A DNA stretch of 64,000 bases from Antedon mediterranea (taxonomy: Eukaryota > Echinodermata > Crinoidea > Comatulida > Antedonidae): assembly GCF_964355755.1 (NCBI RefSeq), contig NC_092670.1, forward strand, positions 12,275,201 through 12,339,200, written 5' to 3'. The notes under the pieces were generated by a model. It was not told where the DNA came from. It searched no databases and was given only the letters and a program-made list of their open reading frames with translations. A program made the translations under genes and the position numbers. Below, one piece after another: positions 21,085 through 32,061 of this stretch (positions are counted from its first letter, which is position 1; each line of letters begins with the position of its first letter).

Positions 21085-21230
21085 TTTATCATTCTTGTAC
21101 AGGAATTAGATACCGACTTTTAAAAAAAAACATTATTCTTACATAACAGTTAAACATCTTATATAATTCTTGTAATAAACTATTGCTCATAACAAAAATA
21201 TAGCGTAGTAAAATACATGTTGTGGCTTAG
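21085..21230 (+). pseudogene. exon-2 relic of a PAN/LINK-type gene
   Basis: An acceptor-like TACAG precedes a 21-bp block (GAATTAGATACCGACTTTTAA) homologous to the small exon at 25742, here ending in a stop codon. The following about 120 bp match the intron after that exon. Confidence 0.5.
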
Positions 21231-21602
21231 TTTCCATTAAGCTAAGTACCATCACAATACTGTTTTTATTTTATTGTTCGAACGGTGAATAATAATGTTA
21301 ACAATTGCTAGTTTTAAAAATGGTATATGTGAGAAGCATTTATGTAGCGGGGTAATTATGTAAGTATAAACTATAGCAATTATTGTCCAGGCATTTATGG
21401 TTACAACTTTGCAAATAAATCACCCTAGAATTTGATCCTCGCACACTATCATGATGATTGGTTGTTATTGAATGAAACAGTACCTGTCGTCAGATGAAAA
21501 ATAGCGTATAGTTTGTTTTTTTGTGGTGTAATCAACCACATTTATTCGTTCATCATAATTATTACAAATAAATATTAACATTCTTTTTTTTTCATTTATT
21601 AT

Positions 21603-21792
21603 TACTATATTGGTTGGTTTTTTTTCTGCCGTTTTTCGTCAGTACAATCGGTACATTCTATACTATTGTAAGTTGTTTGCAAGTCTGTTCGAAAAAAAAA
21701 CGTATTGCTGGTCGGATAGCCGGCCCGAAAGATCGTGTTTGTCGATACCTCAGGATGCGACGGTCAGCTACTACTTCAAACGCCTGCATTTC
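21603..21792 (+). pseudogene. PAN/apple exon-1 relic
   Basis: This is a decayed copy of the signal-peptide plus PAN exon present at 32062 and 25223. About 55 bp between the signal peptide and the VSCLQVCSKK block are deleted, and later parts are frameshifted (a long A run at 21693-21701 and an extra base in the DASATV region). Cysteine blocks are still recognisable across frames. Confidence 0.7.
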
Positions 21793-21965
21793 TTTGCATT
21801 GAAAATCAAATCAAGTCAAATATTCTTTATTCATCAAACATAAAACATTGTGAAATACAACAATAATGAATACATAATATATATAAAGATGAAAAGGAAA
21901 CACATAAAAACTCAAAAGAGCTTGGAAAGTTGTGTCCTCCTACATCCCTAACTAGCCTAAAAACT
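21793..21965 (-). repeat. minus-strand retroelement 3' UTR-like segment
   Basis: Read on the minus strand this ends GAATAAAGAATATTTGACTTG, a typical non-LTR 3' terminus. A similar layout is seen at about 62755-62870. No coding part is attached. Confidence 0.35.
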
Positions 21966-22185
21966 AATACTTAAATAATAATAAGAAGAAGATGAGTGTG
22001 AAAGCGTTCAATTATCTTCTAAACTATAATACTTTTTTTTTAATATCTGGTGGTTCGGCAGAATAATTTGTAATAGCTCAAAAGGAAAGTGAAAAAACAC
22101 ACCCGAAAACGTAATATTTAAGTTATTGCCTAGTCGTCTAGTTTCCATTAAGCTAAGCGCTTTACTGTTTTATTTATTGTTCGAA

Positions 22186-22374
22186 CGTCGTATGACGGGG
22201 TCCGATGACCCGTCTCGTCGGGTAAAAATTAAACATGATTAAAGTTCCCGCGACGACATAAAAACTACACCATTTTAGGACGACTCGTCTTGTCGGGATT
22301 CAACTCGGACAGCACAGACGAGTCACTACGTTTCGTCGGGCCTCACCGTACGACGCTGTCTGAGTTGGTCTTTA
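22186..22374. mobile_element. 189-bp insertion of unknown class
   Basis: Comparison with the parallel cluster units at about 21285, 24960 and 31730 (TTGTTCGAA followed by TATTAACAATTG) shows that 22186-22374 is an insertion. It starts CGTCGTATGACGGGG and contains CCTCACCGTACGACG near its right end, an imperfect inverted repeat. CGTCGGG words recur inside. Confidence 0.55.
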
Positions 22375-22477
22375 TATTAACAATTGCTAATTAAAAAATG
22401 AGTATATTTGAGAAGCATGTTGGTAGCGAAATAGAGTATTAATTAGCGCACTCACTCAAAAACTTGAAAAAACAATG

Positions 22478-23190
22478 CCATATAGATGGCTGCAGTCGCG
22501 TGCTCATTAGTGTTTACCGACGACCGACCGACCAACCTAGCAACTGACCGAAATTACTGAACATGTTTAAAAATGTTGAAATGTTTAAAAACATTTATAT
22601 TTTTTTAATTTACACGTGCGTAGCCTGTCACTTTTGACGTGCTCGTATAACGTAATTTCGAGTTGAAAAGTAAGTCAAGAAAACAGAAATCGGGCAAAAA
22701 GAGTGCGCAATAACATTTAACGCGCAGTGCGCGCGCAAATATCTGCGCACTCATGGCAATTTTGTAAACGCCTAAAATTGCCTGAACCGTACTCTTATTT
22801 CATCGAAAATAAATTTTGAAAATTTTAAGCGAGCGTACTCATGCGTTACATTAGCTACGCACGTAATTGTATTGCCATATGATGATTTATGCCCTGAAAT
22901 TTATGAGTACCAAATTTTATTTAATTGTGATTCATGGTTGTGAAGACGTGATTTCGTTAAATCGTGCGTAGACCGCGTAATTTTTTATTGCGCACCGTGA
23001 AAACATATAACCACATCGATTCCTGGCCATAAAGAATATACTGTGAAAAATTGACTTAGCTAGATTAAACTGATATCAAGATAAGGTCAGAAAGTGATAA
23101 AACGCATAGTGATACCGGACCGACAGACAGACAGACCGACAGACCGACCGACCGACATAGTGAACTATAGAGTTGCGTCCACGCGACTAA
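22478..23190 (-). mobile_element. non-autonomous foldback-type element, left (inverted) copy
   Basis: This is the reverse complement of most of 23355-24172, with numerous small differences. Its 5' palindrome (AGTCGCGTGGACGCAACT on the minus strand) and adjoining CTATAGTTCACTATGTCGG plus GGTC/GTCT microsatellite are at the right. Its 3' end (GCACGCGACT then a GCCAT-ATGGC hairpin) is at the left. It has no coding capacity. With the right copy it makes a palindrome of about 1.7 kb with a 160-bp centre. Confidence 0.8.
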
Positions 23191-23302
23191 AAATGGGTTT
23201 CAGGCAATTATGGTTCTATTATTATAATGTACAACCACGTATTAAACTACAACTGATTTAAGAAACTCATACAGGACGTAAGTTTAACAGACTAAAACGT
23301 AA

Positions 23303-23354
23303 AACTCTCGCAGATTTTGTTCACTCTCGCAGATTTTGTTCACTCTCACAAATT
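23303..23354 (+). repeat. about 19-bp minisatellite, left part
   Basis: Units of the type TTTTGTTCACTCTCGCAGA are interrupted at about 23355 by the foldback-type element and resume at about 24172. Confidence 0.75.
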
Positions 23355-24171
23355 TTTAGTCGCGTGGAAGCGACTCTATAGTTCACTATGTCGGTCGGTC
23401 GGTCTGTCTGGCTGTCTGTCTGTCGGTCTGTCGGTCTGTCTGTCGGTCTGTCTGTCTGTCTGTCTGTCGGTCCGGTATCACTATGCGTTTTATCGCTTTA
23501 TGACCTTATCTTGATATCAGTTTAATCTAGCTAAGTCAATTTTTCACAGAATATTCCTTATGGCCAGGAATCGATGTGGTTATGTTTTCACGGTGCGCAA
23601 TAAAAAATTACGCGGTCTACGCACGATTTAACGAAATCACGTTTGTAATCATATCTTAACAACCATGAATCACAATTAAATAAAATTTGGTACTCATAAA
23701 TTTCAGGGCATAAATCATCATATGGCAATACAATTACGTGCGTAGCGCATGTAACGCATGCGTACGCGCGCTTAAAATTTTCAAAATTTATTTTCGATGA
23801 AATAAGAGTACGTTTCAGGCAATTTTAAGCGTTTAAAAAATTGCCATGAGTGCGCAGATTTTTGCGCGCGCAGTGCGCGTTAAATGTTATTGCGCACTCT
23901 TTTTGCCCGATTTCTGTTTTCTTGACTTACTTTTCAACTCGAAATTACGTTATACGAGCACGTCAAAAGTGACAGGCTACGCACGTGTAAATTAAAAATA
24001 TATAAATGTTTTTAAACATTTCAACATTTTTAAACATGTTCAGTAATTTCGGTCAGTATAGTTCACTATGTCGGTCGGTCCGTCTGTCTGTCGGTCTGTC
24101 TGTCTGTAGGTCTGTTTGTCTTTCGGTCCGGTATCACTATGCATTGTAGCACGCGACTTAATGGCTGTTGG
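23355..24171 (+). mobile_element. non-autonomous foldback-type element, right copy
   Basis: It starts with a palindrome AGTCGCGTGGAAGCGACT, followed by CTATAGTTCACTATGTCGG and a GGTC/TGTC microsatellite (23395-23475). It ends with GCACGCGACTTAATGGC, then TGTTGGCC. It interrupts a minisatellite, so its ends are well defined and fall in T-rich sequence. The arm ACGCGACT occurs both in the 5' palindrome and before the 3' hairpin. No ORF of note is present. Confidence 0.8.
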
Positions 24172-24335
24172 CCTTGTTTTCACTCTCGCAGATTTTTTTC
24201 AATGTTGCATATTTTATTCACTCCCGCCGATGTTGTTCACTCTCACTAATTTTGTTTACTCTTCGTGCAGATTTTGTTAACTCTCGCAAATTTTTTTCAC
24301 GCTTGCTGATTTTGTTTACTCCAGCAGATATTGTT
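24172..24335 (+). repeat. about 19-bp minisatellite, right part
   Basis: Degenerate units of TTTTGTTCACTCTCGCAGA continue the array at 23303-23354. Confidence 0.7.
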
Positions 24336-24629
24336 CCTACTTGAAGATTTTATATTTTTTATTAAATTTACGAAATTATGCGCATGTCACAGAACAATAA
24401 TGTCACAATGGACATTTGGTAATTTTTGTTTGTGCATGTTCACTCCACTAACATTGTTGAATAATCGGGTCCGTTTGATTGTTTAGTGTGACATGCGCAG
24501 CGTGATGTGATTATGCGCAAATGATATCACTATGAGCATTTTGTAATGGTTTATCAATCATTTTTAATCAAAAAATGATGTTTTACTCAAAAAATAAGTA
24601 ATTCAAAACTATTATATTTTTTTTAAACT

Positions 24630-24830
24630 GACATAATATGTGAGTTGTACACTACATGATTCAATCACTTTTTTATGGTTTCTTGGTTTAATTAGCAATA
24701 CCCCATTTGAATGGTGTTCTTTGTGCACGCGGTTAGTATATCAGATGTATTATACTTCCATCCAGATATGAAAAATAGCATCAGTAGACCATTTATACCT
24801 GATATTGAATACAGGTTTTCAAAAGACGTG
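24630..24830 (+). pseudogene. exon-2 relic with flanking intron, PAN/LINK cluster
   Basis: Sequence from about 24630 matches 31350 onwards. An acceptor TACAG is followed by GTTTTCAAAAGAC and GTGGCT, a 12-bp shorter, in-frame version of the exon at 25742. The donor is weaker than the GTGAGT seen there. Confidence 0.5.
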
Positions 24831-25222
24831 GCTTATTCTTAATTTACTAATGTATTTAAAATGTTAGATAATTGTTGTAATAGAACTTTTGTTCATAACA
24901 AAAAATATAGCATAGTAAAAATAATTGTTAAGTAGTCTTACTTTACTTTTTTAGTATATTATTGTTCGAAATATTAACAATTGGATATTTGTTGTTATTT
25001 TATTGTGGAAGAAATAAATGTTGATTTGAATTGAATGTATTGTTAGCGAGGGGAGATTAATATTGTCGCCGCACTCAAATACTTATTTTCACTAATGGTT
25101 GGTATTAGATGGAACATTTTACCTGCCGTTGATGAAAAATAGATAATAGTTTATAAATGTAAGGCAACAGAGTTCGAGGCTAATTTTGATGCAGACTTCC
25201 TAAAACGTCAGAATGCATTGCC

Positions 25223-25504
25223 CTAATATATTGGTTGTTTTTTTTCCTGCCGTTTGTCGCCAATGTTATCTCGATTGGTACATTCTATACCAATGTTCCT
25301 GGTCAGACTCTAGAAGGATGGAGTTATGAATTAAAGGATATCAGTCGTGTAAGTTGTTTGCAAGTCTGTTCGAAGAAAACTTATTGCTGGTCGGTTAACT
25401 ATAGCCCGAAAGATCGTGTTTGTCGAATCAGTAAACGTACACCTCTGGATGCGTCAGCTACTGTAAAGATAGATCAAACGCCTGCATTTCTTTACATCGA
25501 AAAA
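25223..25504 (+). CDS. PAN/apple exon of the PAN/LINK gene
   Basis: The open frame from about 25223 lacks an in-frame ATG; the intact paralog at 32062 has one at the matching place. The difference is explained by an extra base in TTGGTTGTTTTTTTTCC compared with TTGGTTGTCTTTTTTC. The exon ends ATCGAAAAA followed by GTGAGT. Confidence 0.65.
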
Positions 25505-27317
25505 GTGAGTAAAAACGTTCAATTTCTTCTAAATTACGAAAATTGAACAAACAAAAATTATTTGTTTTTACATTATAATTATGTAAAAAATATCATGAAG
25601 GTATAGGAAACAAGTAAAACGTGATATATATGAAAATACGTAATATATAATTTATATTGGTTTTCTGTTTCTTAAATGTATTTGCGTTTTTTTGAGATAT
25701 AGAGCCTACTTATTTTCTCTATTTTTTGTATTTTAATACAGGTCTTAGACAGTGACTTCAAAAGACGTGAGTATTCCCAAATAACTCTTCCAAATGTTTG
25801 CAACACAGTCATTTTTGTAATAGAAATATTGTTCAATACAAAAAGATGTCAGGCAATAATATATGTTTGTAGTTAAGTTTCCATTAAAGTAAAGTGCTTT
25901 TACTTGTTTAATATTATTATTCTAAATGTATTATTAGCAACATATTTATTGGGCCTATCGATTTATCGCATCACGTCAATGCAATTAATATTCACTATTT
26001 AACATCTGATCACTAACTTGGTTCCCATTCTAGGCCGTAATGCAAGTGAGTTATCCAATGGCAAGCGACAGTACGAATAATCTATCACTTGTGATTGGTA
26101 AAAACCCTCCCTTGCTTTTCGTCCTAATGGGAACCAATCTGTAAAGGTTTGCTTTAAAAAATGTTACATTTTACAAACACGTATCTATATATTTTATTGA
26201 TCTTGTTGAGCTCATAATATATCTCTAAACTAATCATTCACATTTTATACTAATATCAATTAGTTACTATCTATTATGTTAATTAACTCGGGCTATCAAC
26301 GTTGGCAAGAAATCCGGCTTTATTCCCTGTATATCAGTTGACAATTGCATATTGTGTATTTTTCATTTTAACTATATCACAACGTACTTTTTTTCAGATG
26401 GCATAGTTTACTATTCGACTGAAGTAACATACGATGACGCTTCAGCTATATGTGAAGATAAGCTAGGTTCACTGGCAACATACGAGCAACTCTATGACGC
26501 ATTCGCCGATGGTGCACAGTGTGCTAAAGGATGGCTTATCAGCAGAGAGATTGCCTTTACAGAAATCTCCTACGCGTGCACAATGAAACCACCGGTTGAA
26601 AGAAGCAATGTGTTTGTTTGTGGACAGTATCGTTTCGGGTTTTATTGTTTTAGAGAAAGAAACATAGTTTCGAGTACACCTACCGCCGATTACATTCCAA
26701 AATCTCAACGGATAATTAGAATAAGTGAGTCATTGACGACTAAGCTGTATCCTGAAGAGGCAGATCAATGTTGTAGAGATGATTATTCTGGTAGAATGTC
26801 TACATCATTCGAGGCCTACAATGTCACTTACTCAATGAATGTTGATTTTTGTGCTCAAGGTTGGTATGCTGGTGGTCTTGATGGAGACGTATGCAATACA
26901 GATAATCAACCATCGAAATACTGGGATCCTGAAACGTTATGGTTGATCTTTTTAACTGAACCATCTTTCAAACAGTTCAGCTTTTGTTATATTCCTTTAC
27001 ATGGAGATGGTCTCATTTCTCTCCCTGATCCATACCCGCCTCATCGTGTCATAGTCGCGTCTGGGACGACGGGTGCATGGAGTTACACTTACGTGGAAGC
27101 TATAGCCAGGTGCGCGGTCTATGGCGGTACACTTGCAACGCGCGCTGAAGTTCAGAATGCATATAATATGGGTTTAGAGTGTATACGTGCAGGTTGGATT
27201 AAAGAAGGGTACACCGTGTATGTGTTACAAACACCAAGATCTTGGCAACCAAGTACCGGAATCATCAATCCGAATGACCCGCGTACTGAATCATCTGCTT
27301 ATTGTTACATACCATAA
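25223..27317 (+). CDS. secreted PAN/apple and LINK-domain protein, 3 exons
   Basis: Exons: about 25223-25504, 25742-25766 and 26398-27317; junctions are GT-AG and phases agree (0 then 1). Exon 1 encodes a hydrophobic leader and a PAN/apple-like module (VSCLQVCSKKTYCWSVNYS, then a DRVCRIS block). Exon 2 is a 25-nt microexon. Exon 3 encodes two or three LINK modules: the first at YYSTEVTYDDASAICEDKLG...CAKGWL, a divergent second at CCRDDYSGRMST...CAQGWY, and a third at YTYVEAIARCAVYGGTLATR...CIRAGW. LINK modules bind hyaluronan or act in immune lectin-like proteins; PAN modules bind protein or sugar. The ATG at 25213 is out of frame with the PAN frame because of a T-run indel near 25238-25245, so the leader start is uncertain: possibly a pseudogene or a sequencing error. 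Confidence 0.7.
26018..26136. mobile_element. 119-bp MITE, TTGGTTCCCATT ends
   Basis: Perfect inverted ends TTGGTTCCCATT and AATGGGAACCAA flank a palindromic interior. It is in the intron before the LINK exon and is related to the element at 29434-29613. Confidence 0.75.
26398..27317 (+). CDS. LINK-domain exon
   Basis: A 920-nt exon starting after TTTTTTTCAG. It carries two clear and one divergent LINK-type modules with the A..C...GG.LA......A...G...C..GW pattern, and ends with AYCYIP and a stop. A related FCYIP motif at the end of the second module marks module boundaries. Confidence 0.75.
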
Positions 27318-29430
27318 AGCATATAATTCGCTTTAATGAAAGCGTACTATAGTATCATTTTTCTCTTTAAAATGTCAATATTCATGACAGTACACTGCAA
27401 TTATAATTGTACCACACAACATGACATTATGGTTCACGATGCAAGATGACCCTGAACAATTAACAAACGAACAGTCCTAGGCCTGGACTTGCTCTCCTCT
27501 CCCTACAAACATTGCTGTATACAAAATGTGAAGCAACTTTTTTCTTTTCTTTTTTTCTATTTTTTTTCATTTCTTTGTTTTATATTTTAATTTTTTTTTT
27601 CACATTTCTTACAACATTAAATTTCCCATTTTATCTTTTCTTTCCATTTTTGTTTTCTTTCTTTTATTATTATTATTTTTCTCTTTCCCTTTTTTTAGCC
27701 TACTTTTTTCTCTTTGATTTTTTTTCTACCATTTTGTTGTGTCTGTTAAGTGTTGGCAACGAATGGGTGATTGGCATCATTTTTCAATCTCCCTCTAACC
27801 TTCAGCACGCATTTATCTAAGACCGAGTTCAATTGCACAAGCCATTCGTTTTCTATTCTCGTATCTCTTCAACTGATGATACAAAATGAACGAAAATATT
27901 ATTCAAATAATATCGATGTTTTGCTATTTATATTCAATAGTATTCGCTTTAAAAAAATGTATTAATAGATAATTGTATAAAGACATGAATGTAAGTATAA
28001 AATATATATGTAACTATGTTAATAAGAAAAAAATGTTAATGGAAATATGTTACATAGATTGTATGTATAAAAAGAGTAAAGCCGTATACAGTACTAGTAT
28101 AAATTACGTAGGAAAAAGATAAAAACAAAAAAACAATGGAAAATGTGATATGTAACGAAATGAATACAACTTTAAAAAAGCTTGTATTAGCAGATGATAC
28201 AACAAACATTTTTAATAGAATATATGCATAGTGTACTGAAATGAAAATGAGGAACTTATGTATGGAAATAAAAGATGCACATGTAGATTTAACAAACCAC
28301 ACTGACTTGTTTATTCTGGTATGAAGGTATAGAATGTTTTATTCAATATGGTAATGTTAGAGGTTGATAGTAATTTGTAAATAAACACTGTTTAATTTTC
28401 CTTCGCTCGCGTACCATCTAGGTCGTGTTCACAGATGGTTCTCGAATACACAGTAATTTCAGCGTAAAAAAACTGGCGATTTCAAATTTACGTACCGCAG
28501 GACTATAAATACATTGTCGATGTCAGAAACGAATATAGACACGATGATTAATGTAGTCAACTAAAATTAGCACACTGGGAATTTTTCCTACTTCCGAAAG
28601 AGAAACTTGTCTTAAAATGAGTCCAAAAAACTAAAACTGTGCCTGTTAGTCGATTAAAATAGTAAAGTACATGTAACGATGCACCACTACGACGTTTATA
28701 TTTTTTATAATTACTATAAATTAATACAATAAACAGTAACCACATTCACAGTAAGAAAATTTCGATTCAAATGGCGACCAAAAATGGTTCGTACAGTATT
28801 TACAATATTGTCAAAGTATTGCAATGCTATATCTCAGTTTTAAGTTTATTCTCAAAGGGCCCATAAATTTACATACTTGTGTTAAACCATGGAGGGCTCA
28901 TAAATTTACCGACAAACTGGGAGTCTGTGAGATTGGAATGTTCCATTCATCGCAAATCAATACATTTGTATAAACGTATATTAAATCTATCAAAATAGTA
29001 TTTTTTTAAAGAAAATCGGCCTGTCTTCAACATTATGATACTGTACTCGAGCTGTTCAACCGGGTTTCAGCTATTAAAAACAATTATCGTAGGAGGAGAT
29101 AGGAAAATGCGAAGCAACCTCGTATTATTGTGTGCAGGTATTTTTTAAGAGGACATCCATTAGACAGTGTATACTATGGTCGGAAAACACCTCTATTTGG
29201 GGCAAATCGTTCAACCTAAGTTCGTTTTAATTGTCAATAACTAATTATCTAACTCAATTTAATTAGTAAACAGGGTTACATCTGGTGGTTTAAATCAGTA
29301 CCAAGATTCTAACCAACTGTATATACCATCGAGTAAACATTCTAGAAATAACGCACGATTTAACAAATTTTGCCCTTACGCAAATTTATATATAGATAAT
29401 TTTTATATAGCGCAAAATACAGAGCGCCTC
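27318..29430. other. intergenic, low complexity
   Basis: A strongly T-rich tract (27535-27740) gives a Phe-rich spurious frame. The rest is AT-rich without coding blocks. AATAAA occurrences at about 28265 and 28380 are possible poly(A) signals but lie far from the LINK stop. Confidence 0.5.
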
Positions 29431-29433
29431 TAA

Positions 29434-29613
29434 AGCGTGGTTTCCACTAGCGACGCAACACAAAGACGTAACGCAACGCAAGGAAATTGACCAATCACAA
29501 GCGATGGCTTATTCGCTTGTGATTGCTAACTGTCTATAACTTCGCTTGTCATTGGTTAAAACGCTTGCGTTGCGCTTACGTCCTTGCGTTACGTTCTAGT
29601 GGGAACCAAGCTT
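29434..29613. mobile_element. 180-bp palindromic MITE, GGTTCCCACTAG ends
   Basis: The ends AAGCGTGGTTTCCACTAG and AAGCTTGGTTCCCACTAG (complement) match at 16 of 18 positions. The interior has nested inverted repeats such as CAATCACAAGCG and CGCTTGTGATTG. It is a member of the same family as 26018-26136. Confidence 0.8.
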
Positions 29614-29940
29614 AAGCGAAAATTGAAAAGGTGTTATTTGGGGAGTTGTTTAAATGTGGAAAGGGCGCATTGTCCACACAATTTTGTGGCCGTGTAGGTA
29701 TAGGCCTGATCAAAACCTCTGATGATGACAGTGTCCGTTTTGGCCTGTATGGAGAAATGATATCGGATAGAAATGTTGGAGCCATGTTATGAAGTGATTT
29801 AAATGAGATGAGTAGAATCTTGTACATTACTCTCTTCTCAACTGGTAACCAGAGTGTAGCTGTTCCAATATTGGTGACATATTGGGATGCGAAGAACAAG
29901 ACGAGCAGCAATGTTCTGAACACGCTGGACCTTAGCGCTT
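29614..29940 (-). pseudogene. L2/CR1-like RT C-terminal fragment
   Basis: On the minus strand the block LWLPVEKRVMYKILLISFKS (about 29800-29860) and the ALHNMAP-like SLHNMAPTFLSDIISPYRP segment match the RT C-terminus of CR1/L2 retrotransposons. Upstream a frameshifted NVQNIAARLVLRIP block is recognisable. Further breaks follow, and no intact gene is present. Confidence 0.7.
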
Positions 29941-30017
29941 AACATTAAACTTTCTAATTATCGTATATCTAACATTCTTATCGTAAAAAGACCATATAAT
30001 TCATGACTGTCTCTACT

Positions 30018-30406
30018 AACTCACTTCCCTTTTACAACAACAGATGATGATCTTCTTCACATTTTTAATCTTTTTCAAGATAAAAAAAACCTACACCGAT
30101 GATCCTTCTTCAAATTATCTTCTCTCCGTTTAATTTTAATCTAAATGATATCGATACGGATTGTACATTGCGGAGTGTAACAATACCCTTATCTTCCTAT
30201 AAATATACTCTTTAATATACAATGCATTAGTACTTCCCTACATTTATACTGTAATATTGCATGGTCCGGTTCACTGAACAAGTTCGGAAACTTATGCCCA
30301 TGGACAAGCTTCGAAACCCCCAAAAAGAGTCATTCGAATCTGTTCAGTGGGTTGATTTGAACTCTCATTTTTATAACATGAATATCCTAAATATTTGTGT
30401 CATCAA
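30018..30406 (+). repeat. 389-bp direct repeat, left copy
   Basis: This matches 30957-31345 at high identity with small indels. It ends exactly where the non-LTR fragment begins. Confidence 0.75.
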
Positions 30407-30918
30407 TAAATTACAAACTGGTATCTTTAGGTTTCGATTATCACAAAACTCTCTTCCAACCCTGGAACCCATATCACTTTCCTCTTTACCAAACCATTCA
30501 CTCCACAATCACTGCCTAGCGTCGTCGTGCCTGGCAACCATTGTAAATCGGTCAATCACTGTCTAGCGTCGTCGTGCTTGGCAACCATTGTTTAAATTGT
30601 ACTCATACCTAGTTAAGCTTATTGTGTTTGTGCACTTAGTGAATACTATGGCTAACAAACATAATGAAATGAAGCAAACGAAAAAGAAAAAGTTTATGCC
30701 GTTGCTGAACAGGCATAATATATTTTTTTTTTCTGTCAACGATTTCAACTTTTATATGAATTTTATATAATCATTGTAAATTTTTAAGCCTTTAATATAT
30801 TTTATGTCATTTGAATATTTAATATTTTATGTGTTGTACTGTATGTATGTTTTATCGAGGGCCCTGAATGATCAGTTCTATTAGGAACTGGATAGGCTAC
30901 CCTCAATAAATATGGTAA

Positions 30919-30956
<38 letters not shown>
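30407..30956 (+). mobile_element. L2/CR1-like non-LTR 3' end with (AATA)n tail
   Basis: The fragment starts with an RT C-terminal block (KLQTGIFRFRLSQNSLP) and ends with a 3' UTR stem (CGAGGGCCCTGAATGATCAG / CTACCCTC) and 11-12 AATA units (30908-30956). It is 5'-truncated. It has the same 3' terminal style as 20345-20990. Confidence 0.7.
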
Positions 30957-30957
<1 letters not shown>

Positions 30958-31345
30958 ACTCACTTTCCTTTTACAACATAACAGATGATGATATTCTTCA
31001 CATTTTTAATTTTGTTCTAGATAAAAAAAAACCTACACCGATGATCCTTCTTCAAATTATCTTCTCTCCGTTTGATTTTAATCTAAATGATCTAGATACG
31101 GATTGTACATTGCGCAGTGTAGAAATACCCTTATCTTCCTATAAATATACTCTTTATTATACAGTGCATTAGTATTTCCCTACATTTCTACTGTAAAAAT
31201 ATTGCCTGGTCCAGTTCACTGAAAAAGTTCGGAAACGTATGCCCATGGACAAGCTTCGAAACCACCAAGAGTCATTCGAATCTGTTCAGTGGGCTGATTT
31301 TAACTCTCATTTGATAATGAATATCCTAAATAGTTTTGTCACCAA
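30957..31345 (+). repeat. 389-bp direct repeat, right copy
   Basis: This starts immediately after the (AATA)n tail and repeats 30018-30406. It could be a very long target-site duplication of the retroelement or an older tandem duplication. Confidence 0.75.
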
Positions 31346-31349
31346 GTGA

Positions 31350-31700
31350 GCTAGTTGTAAACTACATGATTCAATCACCTTTATGTTGGTCCAATGAGGT
31401 TTGCTGGTTTTTTTATTAGGTTTGTAGGGGTTTGCGGGGATGGCCCCATTTGATTGGTGTTCTTTGGACACGTGGTTAGTATATCAAATAAACAATTTAT
31501 ACTGTCAATCAGATGAAAGCATCACACAGTATAGTTCAACAGATCAAAACCATTAGGCAAACAAATATATCATATACCTGATATTTATTACAGGTCTTCA
31601 AAAGAAGATTAATAAAACTACTCTATTTAAAATGATAGATAATTGTTGTAATAGAACTTTTGTTCATAATACACCAAAGTAAAAATAATTGTTAAGTGGT
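31350..31700 (+). pseudogene. exon-2 relic, third PAN/LINK unit
   Basis: Homologous to 24630-24960. The acceptor TACAG and GTCTTCAAAAG remain but the donor is lost (AAGATT). Confidence 0.5.
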
Positions 31701-32061
31701 CTTACTTTACTGTTTTTTTTTTATTATGTTATTGTTTGAAATATTAACCAATTATTGGTAGACTGGAAAAGATCAATTATTGACGAACTCAAAAACTTAC
31801 AAAACTATAACAACTACATATTATTGTTCTATTACTATATAATCATTCCGTAAAGAATCCTCACAAAATGTGAATACATTTATATAAATATCACTATTAA
31901 ATTGATTGGTTTACACAAGCTATTTTCACTAATGGTTGGTATTGGATGGAATATTTTATCTGTCGTCAAATGAAAAATAGATAATAGTTCATAAATGTAA
32001 TACAACAGAGATCGAAACTCATTCGAGGCTAACTTTGATGCAGACTTCCTAAAACGTCAGA

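Noticed and set aside
26034-26045. 12-nt microexon (CTAG, GCCGTAATGCAA, GTGAGT) in the PAN/LINK gene
   Set aside because: It would keep the frame, but it lies inside a MITE whose palindrome explains the sequence.
27512-27820. Phe-rich ORF
   Set aside because: Product of a T-rich tract, with no homologous blocks.
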